Positions 1-5,622 of a stretch of 6,110 nucleotides of DNA are shown one piece after another. The position numbers were made by a program, and so were the translations under genes. The notes below the pieces were generated by a model. It searched no databases and was not told the origin of the DNA. It saw nothing but the letters and a program-made list of their open reading frames with translations. The DNA is from an uncultured Mesorhizobium sp. (GTDB lineage: Bacteria; Pseudomonadota; Alphaproteobacteria; Rhizobiales; Rhizobiaceae), in contig CALFXR010000043.1 of NCBI GenBank assembly GCA_937958475.1, positions 1-6,110 on the forward strand, written 5' to 3'. Each line of letters begins with the position of its first letter. Positions within the stretch are counted from its first letter, which is position 1.

Positions 1-102
1 TTCAACAAGACGTCGTCTTCGAACACGCTGTTCGGCTTCGCCGCCGCCGCCGCCCTTTCGGGCGACGCGGTCGGGTACATCCTGCTCGGCGACACGCTGT
101 AA
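1..102 (+). CDS. DUF2190-type capsid decoration protein, C-terminal fragment
   Basis: Only the last 33 codons, ending in TAA at 100-102, are inside the window; the 5' part lies upstream. The visible end contains NTLFGFAAAAALSGDAVGYI and finishes LLGDTL. This resembles the C-terminus of the DUF2190 family of small phage capsid cement/decoration proteins, which typically ends in a Gly-x-Ala-rich strand followed by SGD and a final hydrophobic strand. Such proteins sit on the outside of the head and are encoded just downstream of the major capsid gene, which fits the head-tail joining gene that follows. The five Ala residues are encoded by a run of GCC codons (about 39-53). The assignment rests on a short stretch, so another head protein with a similar beta-rich tail cannot be excluded. 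Confidence 0.55.
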   Translation, partial: FNKTSSSNTLFGFAAAAALSGDAVGYILLGDTL

Positions 103-113
103 GGCCTGCCGCC

Positions 114-509
114 GTGACGAACTTCGCCGACCTCGCCGGGATCGTCCGCTCGACGCTGGACGCGGTCCATGGCGAGGTCGCGCGACTGAAGCCGCGCGAC
201 CGGATGGCCGGGCCGCACGGCGCCAACGTTCCTTCGCTCGACCGGGTGGAGACCGACATCGACGCCTGTTTCTGGCGGGATACCGAATTCGAGGCGCGCC
301 GCCGGGCGCAGCCGATGGTCGGGATGACCGGACAGCGCATGGCCAGCCGCTCGCCGGAGATCTACGCATCGACCGGGCATGCCGGGCCGTTCGCCGTCGG
401 CGACCACCTGGCGCGGCCGAAGACGGGCGAACTCTTCGAGATCGTCTCCCGCGATCCGGACGATGTCGGCAACACCATCCTCGGCCTCGCCGCGATCAAG
501 GGGACCTGA
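114..509 (+). CDS. Probable phage head-tail joining protein (gpFII/adaptor-like)
   Basis: This 131-aa protein lies between a capsid decoration gene and a probable tail terminator gene, the usual place for a head-tail joining protein. The GTG start at 114 is preferred because it keeps the N-terminal helix (residues 2-25). An AAGG at 101-104, overlapping the upstream stop, is a weak ribosome site 9 bases before it; the first internal Met is only at residue 31. The C-terminal half reads as short beta strands: SPEIYAS at about 82-88, FAVGDHL at about 94-100, then GELFEIVSRDPDDVGNTILG. This 'GD..., Y/F-x-V, D-G, LLL' layout is typical of small beta-barrel head-tail adaptors of the lambda gpFII type (often annotated 'ATP-binding sugar transporter-like'). 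Mu itself has a different protein (gp36, DUF1320) here. The family call is inferred from motif layout and position. The stop overlaps the next ATG (TGATG), indicating translational coupling. Confidence 0.5.
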   Translation: MTNFADLAGIVRSTLDAVHGEVARLKPRDRMAGPHGANVPSLDRVETDIDACFWRDTEFEARRRAQPMVGMTGQRMASRSPEIYASTGHAGPFAVGDHLARPKTGELFEIVSRDPDDVGNTILGLAAIKGT

Positions 510-1225
510 TGCTCTCCGCCGAAGCCGCCCGCCTCGCCGCGCTCGAGGTGCTCTGCCCAACCGCCGCGCTGCGCGGCGGCGACGACTTTCCGACGCTCGC
601 CGGTGCGAGGGTGCTCGATTCGCGCCTGCCCGGCATCGACGACCTCGACCAGGAGGCGAAATTCACGCCGGTGCTGGCGCTGTTCTCGACGGACAGCACC
701 GTGCAGCCGCGAGGTGCGGCGGCCGACATGGCCGACACGGACAGCCGCGCGGTGCTGGAGATCGTCGCCGAACTGGCGGTGGCGGCGAAGGACGAGGATG
801 GGACGTTCTTCGCCGACGCCATGGCCGCCGACGACTGGGATGCTCGCCTTGTGCTCGCGGCGCTGTGCGCCCAGGTGCGGCGGCTGCTTTCCTACGACGA
901 GCGCGGGCGGCTGTTCCGCCGCTTCGTGCGCCAGGTCGAGCGGGTGACCGAGGAGACCTTCGCCATCCCGCAACTCGGCGCGCGCTGGCACCGCGTGACC
1001 ATGCGCTTCGACCTTTCGCTGCCGGACGACGAATTCACCGACGACGGCGGACTGCCGGAGCCGCTGAAGACCCTGGCCGGGCTCTTGCCCGAGGGGTCGC
1101 CGGCGGCGGAGAGGCTGGCGAGCCTCGCCGCGCATTTCGCCACGGTCGTGCGCACGCCGCTCGAAGACGTCCGCTTCGACGAGACCGCCGGCACGGCCGG
1201 CCTCGTCGCCGAGATGGAGACATGA
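509..1225 (+). CDS. Probable tail terminator/completion protein (Mu gp37 position)
   Basis: This is a 238-aa soluble protein with no signal peptide or membrane segment. It starts at an ATG that shares its A with the upstream TGA. AAGGGG at 498-503 gives a good ribosome site 5 bases upstream. The N-terminal third (VLDSRLPGIDDLDQEAKFTP, then VLALFSTDSTVQP, about residues 34-66) looks like the strand carrying a short-peptide/time-like 'P-x-L-x-V-Y/F' segment seen in tail completion proteins. Next comes a strand containing SRAVLEIVAELAVAAK (about 79-94), then helices rich in Arg around residues 112-143. Its place between the head-tail joining gene and the DUF2635/sheath genes equals that of Mu gp37 (DUF1834), which caps the tail. 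At 238 aa it is longer than I would expect for that family, so direct homology is uncertain. The C-terminal ~70 residues (about 168-238) are not recognised. Confidence 0.45.
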   Translation: MLSAEAARLAALEVLCPTAALRGGDDFPTLAGARVLDSRLPGIDDLDQEAKFTPVLALFSTDSTVQPRGAAADMADTDSRAVLEIVAELAVAAKDEDGTFFADAMAADDWDARLVLAALCAQVRRLLSYDERGRLFRRFVRQVERVTEETFAIPQLGARWHRVTMRFDLSLPDDEFTDDGGLPEPLKTLAGLLPEGSPAAERLASLAAHFATVVRTPLEDVRFDETAGTAGLVAEMET

Positions 1226-1227
1226 CC

Positions 1228-1434
1228 ATGACGGGTATCCGCATCTTTGTCCCGGCGCGGCCTGGCCTCGCGATCCCGATGCCCGACCGCGACAACCGGC
1301 CGCTGCCCGCGGACGGCGCCGCACTCGACCTGTCGCGTCCCTACTACCGCAGGCTTCTCGACGACGGGGACATCGTCGAGATCGAAACCGAAACCCCGCC
1401 GGCCGCCTCGAAGGGCCGCCGCACAAAGAAGTGA
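1228..1434 (+). CDS. DUF2635 small phage protein (Mu gp38-like)
   Basis: This small basic-ended protein has 68 aa from the ATG at 1228, or 70 aa from an ATG at 1222 that overlaps the upstream stop as ATGA. The 1228 start is favoured because GGAG at 1216-1219 is 8 bases upstream of it but only 2 from 1222. The body shows the DUF2635 pattern: an opening strand IRIFVPARPG, then IPMPDRDNRPLP, an acidic/Gly turn DGAALDL, then the segment PYYRRLLDDGDIVE with the family's hallmark aromatic-Arg-Arg and D-G-D. The tail ASKGRRTKK is strongly basic. DUF2635 genes sit directly upstream of the tail sheath in Mu-like phages (Mu gp38), exactly as here. Their molecular role is not established. The gene is easy to miss because a much longer meaningless open frame runs through the same reading frame from 379. 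Confidence 0.8.
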   Translation: MTGIRIFVPARPGLAIPMPDRDNRPLPADGAALDLSRPYYRRLLDDGDIVEIETETPPAASKGRRTKK

Positions 1435-1444
1435 GGCCAGATCG

Positions 1445-2935
1445 ATGTTCAACCAGATCCCCGGAAACCTGATCGCGCCGATCGTCGCCTTCGAGGTGAA
1501 CTCGGGCGGCCAGTTCGAAAACCGCTCGCGGCTGCTCCTGGTCGGGCACGCCAATTCTGGCGCGACGATCACGGCGAACACGCCGACGCCATGCCCGTCC
1601 ATCGCCGAGGGGCGGCGGCTGGCCGGCGCCGGATCGATGCTCGACGACATGGTGCGCATGGCGCGGGCCAACGCGCCGGCGCAGGAAATCTGGATCATGG
1701 CCGTGCCCGAGACCGGAACCAAGGGCAGCCGGACGATCACCATCAATCCGGCGCCTTCGGCCGGACAGGCGGCGGTGCAGATCGCCGGCGAGATGGTGGC
1801 GTTCACCGTGGCATCCGGCGACACGGTCACCAATGTCGCGACCGCGCTCGCCGCGGCGGCCAACGCCTATTTCAACCGCCTGACCGGCGCCAGCCTGCCC
1901 TACACGGCGACCTCTTCGTCCGGCGTGGTGACGCTGACGCCGCGCCATGCCGGCGCGCTGATGAACGGCATCGACATCAACGTGCCCGTGCTCGCCGGCG
2001 ACAACGTGCTGACCGGCAATGCGGCGATCGCGGCGGCGACTTCCGGCTCCGGCTCGCCCGACCTGACCGCCGGCCTGGCGGCGCTCGGCGACGACGAGTT
2101 CGACTGGATCGTGTCGCCCTTCTCGGATTCGACCAATGTCGGCCGCTACGAGACGCTGCTCTCCGACACGTCCGGCCGCTGGGCGTGGAACCGGCAGATC
2201 TACGGACACGTGTTCTACCCGATGGCCGACACGATCGGGAACCTGACGACGCACGGGCTGTCGAAGGACAGTCGGCACATCTCGTGCATTCCGGTCGTCG
2301 CCTCGTCGAACGCGCCGCAGCCGGTGTGGCAGTGGGCGGCGGCGATCGCGGCGCGGATCGCGCCCTGGCTTTCGGATGGGGCGACCGGCAACGTGTCGCG
2401 CAACCAGACCGGCCTCGTCGTGCAGGGGCTGCTCGCCCCGCGCGACCGGGCCGGCTGGCTCGACTATGCGACGCGCGACGCCTTCCTCGGCTCCGGCCTG
2501 TCGACGTGGAAGGTCAACACCGGCGGCGACGTCGTCGTCGACAAGGTGATCACCATGTCGCGGACCTTCAACGACGTGCCCGACACGACCTTCCGCGACA
2601 TCCAGAAGATCGGCCAGCTGGTCTATGCGCTGCGACGCTTCCGCACCGACCTGACCGTCGAGCACGGGCAGAAGGCGATCGCCGACGACAATCCGGCGAA
2701 CCTGGCGTCGATCTCGACGCCGGCCGACATCAAGGCGACGTTCATGCACTCCTATACCCGCATGGTGAACACCGGCGTGCTGGAGAATGCCGGACGCGCC
2801 GCCGACCTGATCACGGTCTCGCGCAACGCCGACAACCCGAACCGCGTCGACATCATGGCGCCGCTCGACATGGTCAACCCGCTCGACATCATCGCGGCCA
2901 ACGCGCTGGTCTACTCGCAGTTCGACGCCGCCTGA
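1445..2935 (+). CDS. L: Contractile tail sheath protein (Mu gpL-like)
   Basis: This 496-aa protein is very close in length to Mu gpL (about 495 aa). It forms the outer contractile cylinder that drives the tube through the host envelope. The ATG at 1445 has a good ribosome site, GAGG at 1433-1436, overlapping the upstream stop with 8-base spacing; the open frame continues further 5' without support. The N-terminus MFNQIPGNLIAPIVAFEVNS is the classic sheath opening 'IP.n...P...fEfdns', followed by RSRLLLVGHANSG (28-40). Residues about 96-180 form the inserted beta domain typical of Mu sheaths: TITINP, a VQIAGEMVAFTVASGDT segment, ATALAAAANA, then GVVTLTPRHAGALMNGIDI. The C-terminal third contains the conserved assembly core, with VVVDKVITMSRTFNDVPD at 363-380, DIQKIGQLVYALRRFR at 385-400, and a final RVDIMAPLDMVNPLDIIA strand at 467-484. 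No truncation or frameshift is seen. Confidence 0.95.
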   Translation: MFNQIPGNLIAPIVAFEVNSGGQFENRSRLLLVGHANSGATITANTPTPCPSIAEGRRLAGAGSMLDDMVRMARANAPAQEIWIMAVPETGTKGSRTITINPAPSAGQAAVQIAGEMVAFTVASGDTVTNVATALAAAANAYFNRLTGASLPYTATSSSGVVTLTPRHAGALMNGIDINVPVLAGDNVLTGNAAIAAATSGSGSPDLTAGLAALGDDEFDWIVSPFSDSTNVGRYETLLSDTSGRWAWNRQIYGHVFYPMADTIGNLTTHGLSKDSRHISCIPVVASSNAPQPVWQWAAAIAARIAPWLSDGATGNVSRNQTGLVVQGLLAPRDRAGWLDYATRDAFLGSGLSTWKVNTGGDVVVDKVITMSRTFNDVPDTTFRDIQKIGQLVYALRRFRTDLTVEHGQKAIADDNPANLASISTPADIKATFMHSYTRMVNTGVLENAGRAADLITVSRNADNPNRVDIMAPLDMVNPLDIIAANALVYSQFDAA

Positions 2936-2977
2936 CGCCGCCGGCGCCGGGCTCGACCTTTCCTCAAAGCACCAGAC

Positions 2978-2982
2978 AGGAG
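2978..2982 (+). promoter_or_regulatory. Strong ribosome binding site of the tail tube gene
   Basis: AGGAG lies 6 bases before the ATG at 2989, inside the 53-base gap (2936-2988) that separates sheath and tube. This is the longest true non-coding gap in the window. It fits the need for high tube-protein output and fixes the start within a longer open frame. The gap also contains a perfect 10-base palindrome CCGGCGCCGG (2941-2950) and a GACGCCGCC direct repeat straddling the sheath stop (2924-2932, 2934-2942). There is no T-run after the palindrome, so no terminator is called, and no -35/-10 pair is apparent. Confidence 0.8.
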
Positions 2983-2988
2983 CACACC

Positions 2989-3360
2989 ATGGCCGGCAAG
3001 GATTTCGGCGGAAACATGAAGTTCCGCGACAGCGCGGGACGCAACGTCTCGCTGCGCGGCACCTTCACCGTCTTTCCCGCGACGTCGTCGATCGAGGGAA
3101 TCACCAACCAGGACGGGTCGGCGGATCGCATCGCCACGCCTTCGGCGCCGCGCGCCGAGATCGCCTTCGCCGACAAGGGCGTCGACCTCGCTTTACTGAT
3201 GGGCGACGAACGCCGCGACGTCACCATCGTCGAGGAATTCACCGGGGCGGTGCACCTGTTCACGGAGGCCTTCTATACCGGGTCTCCGTCGACCAACCGG
3301 CTGACCGGCGAGGTCACCGGCGTCGGCATCATGGGCTCCAGCTATCGCAAGATCGCCTGA
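2989..3360 (+). CDS. M: Tail tube protein (Mu gpM-like)
   Basis: This 123-aa protein is close to Mu gpM (about 118 aa) and belongs to the myoviral tail tube family. Rings of it stack to form the inner tube through which DNA passes, with the sheath product from the gene just upstream around it. It is beta-rich: an N-terminal GGNMKFRDSAGRNVSLRGTF (strand-turn-strand), a Gly/Asp loop NQDGSADRIATPSAPRAEI at about 40-58, then DVTIVEEFTGAVHLFTEAF (78-96, carrying the family's 'tv...f.G..y.l..a.' pattern) and TNRLTGEVTGVGIMG (102-116), the 'n..eGev...f.G' end. The start at 2989 is fixed by an AGGAG 6 bases upstream; the open frame in this phase extends far upstream only by chance. Its stop lies 2 bases before the next gene, which has no clear ribosome site of its own and is probably translationally coupled. 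Confidence 0.9.
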   Translation: MAGKDFGGNMKFRDSAGRNVSLRGTFTVFPATSSIEGITNQDGSADRIATPSAPRAEIAFADKGVDLALLMGDERRDVTIVEEFTGAVHLFTEAFYTGSPSTNRLTGEVTGVGIMGSSYRKIA

Positions 3361-3362
3361 CC

Positions 3363-3743
3363 ATGGCCGACCGCACGATCACGCTGTCGCGGATCTACGC
3401 CGAAACCGGGCGCCCGGTCTCGGCGCTCGCCTTCCGCTGTCCGCGCTGGGCCGACTACATCGAGTTCGGCGAAATCCAGGAGTGGCAGCCGGTGGGCGGC
3501 GAGACCGGCGGCGATGGCCGCCGCCTGATGCTGGTGCGTTATCCGGACGTGGTGGCGAAATATGCCGAGCGATGCCTGAAGGCGCCGGCGACGGCGGCCG
3601 ACCTCGCCGTGCTCGATCTGTCCGACGCGATGGCGGTGACGAAGGCGATCGAGGATTTTTTTCTCGAAGCCCGAGCTTCCGGCGCGACGCCGACCGGCTC
3701 CTCTGGCGGTTCGGGAAAAGCTTCGGAGACGTCGGGCGGCTGA
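3363..3743 (+). CDS. Tail assembly chaperone, unshifted short form (Mu gp41 position)
   Basis: This 126-aa protein is encoded between the tail tube and tape measure genes, the conserved site of the tail assembly chaperone (lambda gpG, Mu gp41). Such proteins bind the tape measure protein while the tube grows and are absent from the finished virion. The N-terminus MADRTITLSRIYAETGRPVS is followed by an FRCPRWADYIEFGEIQEWQP segment (24-43) and a helical stretch LDLSDAMAVTKAIEDFFLEA (84-103). The last 15 residues are low-complexity Gly/Ser/Thr (GSSGGSGKASETSGG), as if unstructured. The two Phe codons at residues 99-100 are TTT TTT, although Phe elsewhere in this gene is TTC; they form the slippery site. 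The ATG at 3363 is 2 bases after the tube stop with no obvious Shine-Dalgarno, so coupling to the tube gene is likely. The identification rests on position, size and the frameshift signal more than on residue motifs. Confidence 0.8.
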   Translation: MADRTITLSRIYAETGRPVSALAFRCPRWADYIEFGEIQEWQPVGGETGGDGRRLMLVRYPDVVAKYAERCLKAPATAADLAVLDLSDAMAVTKAIEDFFLEARASGATPTGSSGGSGKASETSGG

Positions 3744-3805
3744 GCTTCGACCGGATCGTGACCTACGCGGCGCGCGCCGCGAAGTGGGAGGGCGGCCATG
3801 TCTAA
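3363..3805 (+). CDS. Tail assembly chaperone, -1 frameshifted long form
   Basis: Predicted 147-aa fusion: residues 1-100 are read in the starting frame to the TTT TTT codons (3657-3662), then 47 residues are read in the -1 frame from TCT at 3662 to the TAA at 3803-3805. The extension begins SRSPSFRRDADRLLWRFGKS and ends RIVTYAARAAKWEGGHV, replacing the Gly/Ser-rich tail of the short form. Its 'LLW-(9-11 residues)-LSFDRIVTYAARAAKW' shape resembles the T part of other G/GT chaperones (aromatic, then a Ser-started helix ending in a Trp-containing stretch). Without the shift, 3744-3797 would be an unexplained gap in an otherwise gapless operon; with it, the coding sequence overlaps the tape measure start by 8 bases. 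G-to-GT frameshifting at this position is widely conserved in tailed phages; Mu itself is reported to use a -2 shift. The shift is inferred from sequence, not demonstrated. Confidence 0.75.
3656..3662 (+). promoter_or_regulatory. Slippery heptamer T TTT TTT for -1 ribosomal frameshifting
   Basis: Seven consecutive T bases are phased exactly as X XXY YYZ relative to the chaperone frame: GAT TTT TTT CTC, with the first T being the third base of the Asp codon. Both P- and A-site tRNAs can re-pair fully after slipping one base back. It is the longest single-base run I see in this GC-rich window. A purine-rich GAAGG (3641-3645), 10 bases upstream, could act as an internal Shine-Dalgarno enhancer of the kind known from dnaX; that part is speculative. 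A run of this length could also permit transcriptional slippage. Confidence 0.8.
3666..3692 (+). other. Two short hairpins just 3' of the slippery site
   Basis: GAAGC (3666-3670) and GCTTC (3675-3679) can pair across a CCGA loop, starting 3 bases after the heptamer. CGGCG (3680-3684) and CGCCG (3688-3692) can pair across CGA, directly abutting the first. Stacked together they could pause the ribosome and stimulate the -1 shift. The first stem is closer to the slippery site than the usual 5-9 base spacer, so the second stem or a larger fold may be the effective one. Short GC-rich stems are common by chance in DNA of this composition. Confidence 0.4.
3786..3791 (+). promoter_or_regulatory. Ribosome binding site of the tape measure gene
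   Basis: GGGAGG lies 6 bases before the ATG at 3798 and is within the -1 frame extension of the chaperone. It supports independent initiation of the tape measure protein and fixes its start, 8 bases before the end of the long-form chaperone reading frame. Confidence 0.75.
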
Positions 3806-5621
3806 CCGGGTGATCGAAGCCATTCTCCGCCTTTCGGCGAAGCTCGGAAACATGGATGCCTTCAAGAAGGTGTCCGACAATCTCGCCCGGGTCGACAACC
3901 AGGCGAAGGCCTACAACCGGACGAACTCTCTGATGGTGAAGGGGCTCGACAGGATGCTCGCCTATGCGGCGCCGGCTGCAATCGCGGCGATGGGCGTGAC
4001 GTCGGCGAAGGCATTCGCGCAGATCGAGCGTCGCATGGAGCGCATCGGCATCACGGCCGAGGCCAGCGCCGAAAAGACGACGGCCGCCTACGGGCGCGTC
4101 AAGGAAATCGCCGACGATCTCAAGGTGCCGATCGACAGCGTGCTCGAGGGGCTGGAGAGCCTGGTGGCGTCGGGAAAGAGCCTCGACGAGGCGCTGGCCT
4201 TCCTGCCGTCCGTCGCCGGCACGGCGCATGCGGCGGATGCCGCCTTCGGCGACATGGCGACGACGGCCGACGCCATCGGCAGTTCGCTCGGCATCGCAGC
4301 GAACCGGATGGAGGAAGCCTTCGACATCATCGCCAAAGGCGGCAAGGCGGGAAAGTTCGAACTGAAGGACATGGCCGCCGAGCTGCCGTCGCTGGCGCCG
4401 GCCTTCGCCGCCCTCGGCTATCGCGGCGAAGAAGGCCTGAAGCGCCTGACGGCCGCGCTCCAGACGGTGCGGCTGGAAACGGGTTCGTCCAGCGAGGCGG
4501 CGACGTCGTTCATGGACGTGCTGACGAAGATGGAATCGGAGACCGTGTCGAACAACTTCAAGAAGTTCGGCGTCGACATCCGCAGCGAGATGGCGAAGGC
4601 GCGCAAGGCCGGCGAGGATACGCTCGAGGCGTTCATCCGCCTGTCGACAAAAGCAGTGAAGGGCGACCTGTCGAAACTGCCCCAGCTGTTCACCGACAAG
4701 CAGATGCTGATCGGCATGCGGGCGCTGATGAACCATACGCAAGAGTTCGCGGGTTTCATGAAGGAACTCGGCGATGCGGCCGGTACGGTGAGGACCGACC
4801 TCAAGCGCCTCGCCGATGACGCGCAGGGCGATTTCGACCGGCTGAAGAATTCGTGGGATAGGCTGCAGCAGTCGATCGGCAAGGCCGTCGTGCAAGGCGG
4901 CGGCGCCGCGGCAATGGATGCCGCCGCCGCGGCATTGGATGCGAAGGCCGAAGCCGGAGAGCGAAGCGATGCGGCGTGGAAGACCATCCAGAAAGAAGGC
5001 TTCGACATTCGCCGGGCGCTCGGTCTGAGCAGCGTCGCCGAGGCGCAGGCGCTGGCCGACGAGATGATGCGCAGGGGTGGCTACGTCAGCGCCGAAAACA
5101 GGGCGCGGCAGCACGCCATGGCGGCCTATGCCGACTACGGCAGATCGAGGGCTGCGGCGGTCGAAACCGTGACGCCGCCGCTGCCGCGCGGTAAGGGCGG
5201 CCTGCCCCTGACCGGCCCAGCGGTGCCGTCCCGACCGGTTGGCGGCGGCGACTTCGGCCCGTCTCTCTCCTACCAGTATTCGACCTACGGCCGCGCCGCC
5301 GAACAGGCGCGGCGGACGACGAGCGGCACGCTGAATGCCGACGAATGGGGCCGCCCGCGCGAAATCGACGGCGACGCGCTGCGCAGCAAGATCGACGACG
5401 CGCTCTCGTCGGGCGGCGAGAAGGCGGGATCTTCGATCGAGGGCGCCATGACGGCGGGCGGCGAAAAGGCGGGCTCGGCGTTCAAGCAGCTGATGGACAG
5501 CGCCGCACAGTCGTTCGGCGAAGCGGCGGCGCGGTCGTTCAACTCGAGTGTGCGCGTTCCCTCCGGCGGCGGCGTCAACGCCAATGTCGGCAGGACAGGG
5601 CAGGGCGGCGGGGATCTCTGA
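3798..5621 (+). CDS. Phage tail tape measure protein (Mu gp42 position)
   Basis: This 607-aa, largely helical protein spans the tail lumen, sets tail length and is ejected with the DNA. Residues 1-55 are a charged helical lead-in. A mildly hydrophobic Ala-rich segment (about 55-74) precedes the TP901-type tape measure core: the repeated Ala/Gly helices at 85-225 include GITAEASAEKTTAAYGRVKE, ASGKSLDEALAFLPSVAGTA, and ATTADAIGSSLGI followed by MEEAFDIIAKGGKAGKFELK. Residues 330-365 (DLKRLADDAQGDFDRLKNSW and following) look coiled-coil-like. About 366-400 is Ala-rich. From about 455 the sequence turns Pro/Gly-rich and probably less ordered, and it contains a 15-residue repeat (539-568). At about 0.15 nm per helical residue, 607 residues imply a tail near 90 nm, reasonable for a Mu-like phage. 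The 5' end overlaps the frameshifted chaperone frame. The gene stops one base before gpN's ATG (TGA-G-ATG). Confidence 0.92.
   Translation: MSNRVIEAILRLSAKLGNMDAFKKVSDNLARVDNQAKAYNRTNSLMVKGLDRMLAYAAPAAIAAMGVTSAKAFAQIERRMERIGITAEASAEKTTAAYGRVKEIADDLKVPIDSVLEGLESLVASGKSLDEALAFLPSVAGTAHAADAAFGDMATTADAIGSSLGIAANRMEEAFDIIAKGGKAGKFELKDMAAELPSLAPAFAALGYRGEEGLKRLTAALQTVRLETGSSSEAATSFMDVLTKMESETVSNNFKKFGVDIRSEMAKARKAGEDTLEAFIRLSTKAVKGDLSKLPQLFTDKQMLIGMRALMNHTQEFAGFMKELGDAAGTVRTDLKRLADDAQGDFDRLKNSWDRLQQSIGKAVVQGGGAAAMDAAAAALDAKAEAGERSDAAWKTIQKEGFDIRRALGLSSVAEAQALADEMMRRGGYVSAENRARQHAMAAYADYGRSRAAAVETVTPPLPRGKGGLPLTGPAVPSRPVGGGDFGPSLSYQYSTYGRAAEQARRTTSGTLNADEWGRPREIDGDALRSKIDDALSSGGEKAGSSIEGAMTAGGEKAGSAFKQLMDSAAQSFGEAAARSFNSSVRVPSGGGVNANVGRTGQGGGDL
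5411..5473 (+). repeat. Imperfect direct repeat within the tape measure gene
   Basis: An 18-base unit at 5411-5428 recurs at 5456-5473 with one mismatch (GAG versus GAA in the Glu codon), giving a 45-base period. In protein terms this is two adjacent 15-residue units, residues 539-553 and 554-568, both starting GGEKAGS and sharing a Met at unit position 13. The downstream parts of the units have diverged, which suggests an old internal duplication in the flexible C-terminal region. Confidence 0.65.
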
Positions 5622-5622
5622 G

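Noticed and set aside
379..1221. 5' extension of the DUF2635 reading frame (open from 379)
   Set aside because: The translated extension is Arg/Ala-rich nonsense overlapping two better-supported genes. Only the last ~70 codons match DUF2635.
1247..1444. 5' extension of the tail sheath reading frame
   Set aside because: It overlaps DUF2635 in another frame and lacks a ribosome site, while the ATG at 1445 has GAGG at proper spacing and gives the canonical sheath N-terminus.
362..2749. 795-aa reverse-strand open frame across the head-tail and sheath genes
   Set aside because: It is an antisense shadow in high-GC DNA: Arg/His/Gly-rich translation, no recognisable domain, and it opposes well-supported + strand genes.
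2936..2960. Possible factor-independent terminator after the sheath gene
   Set aside because: The palindrome has no loop and no following T-run, and the tube gene downstream clearly belongs to the same late operon.
1591..2988. 5' extension of the tail tube reading frame
   Set aside because: It is an out-of-frame shadow of the sheath gene. The AGGAG before 2989 and the length match to tail tubes fix the start.
3342..5114. 590-aa reverse-strand open frame across chaperone and tape measure genes
   Set aside because: Same low-complexity Arg/Gly/His composition. It lies antisense to a clear tape measure gene and has no plausible start context.
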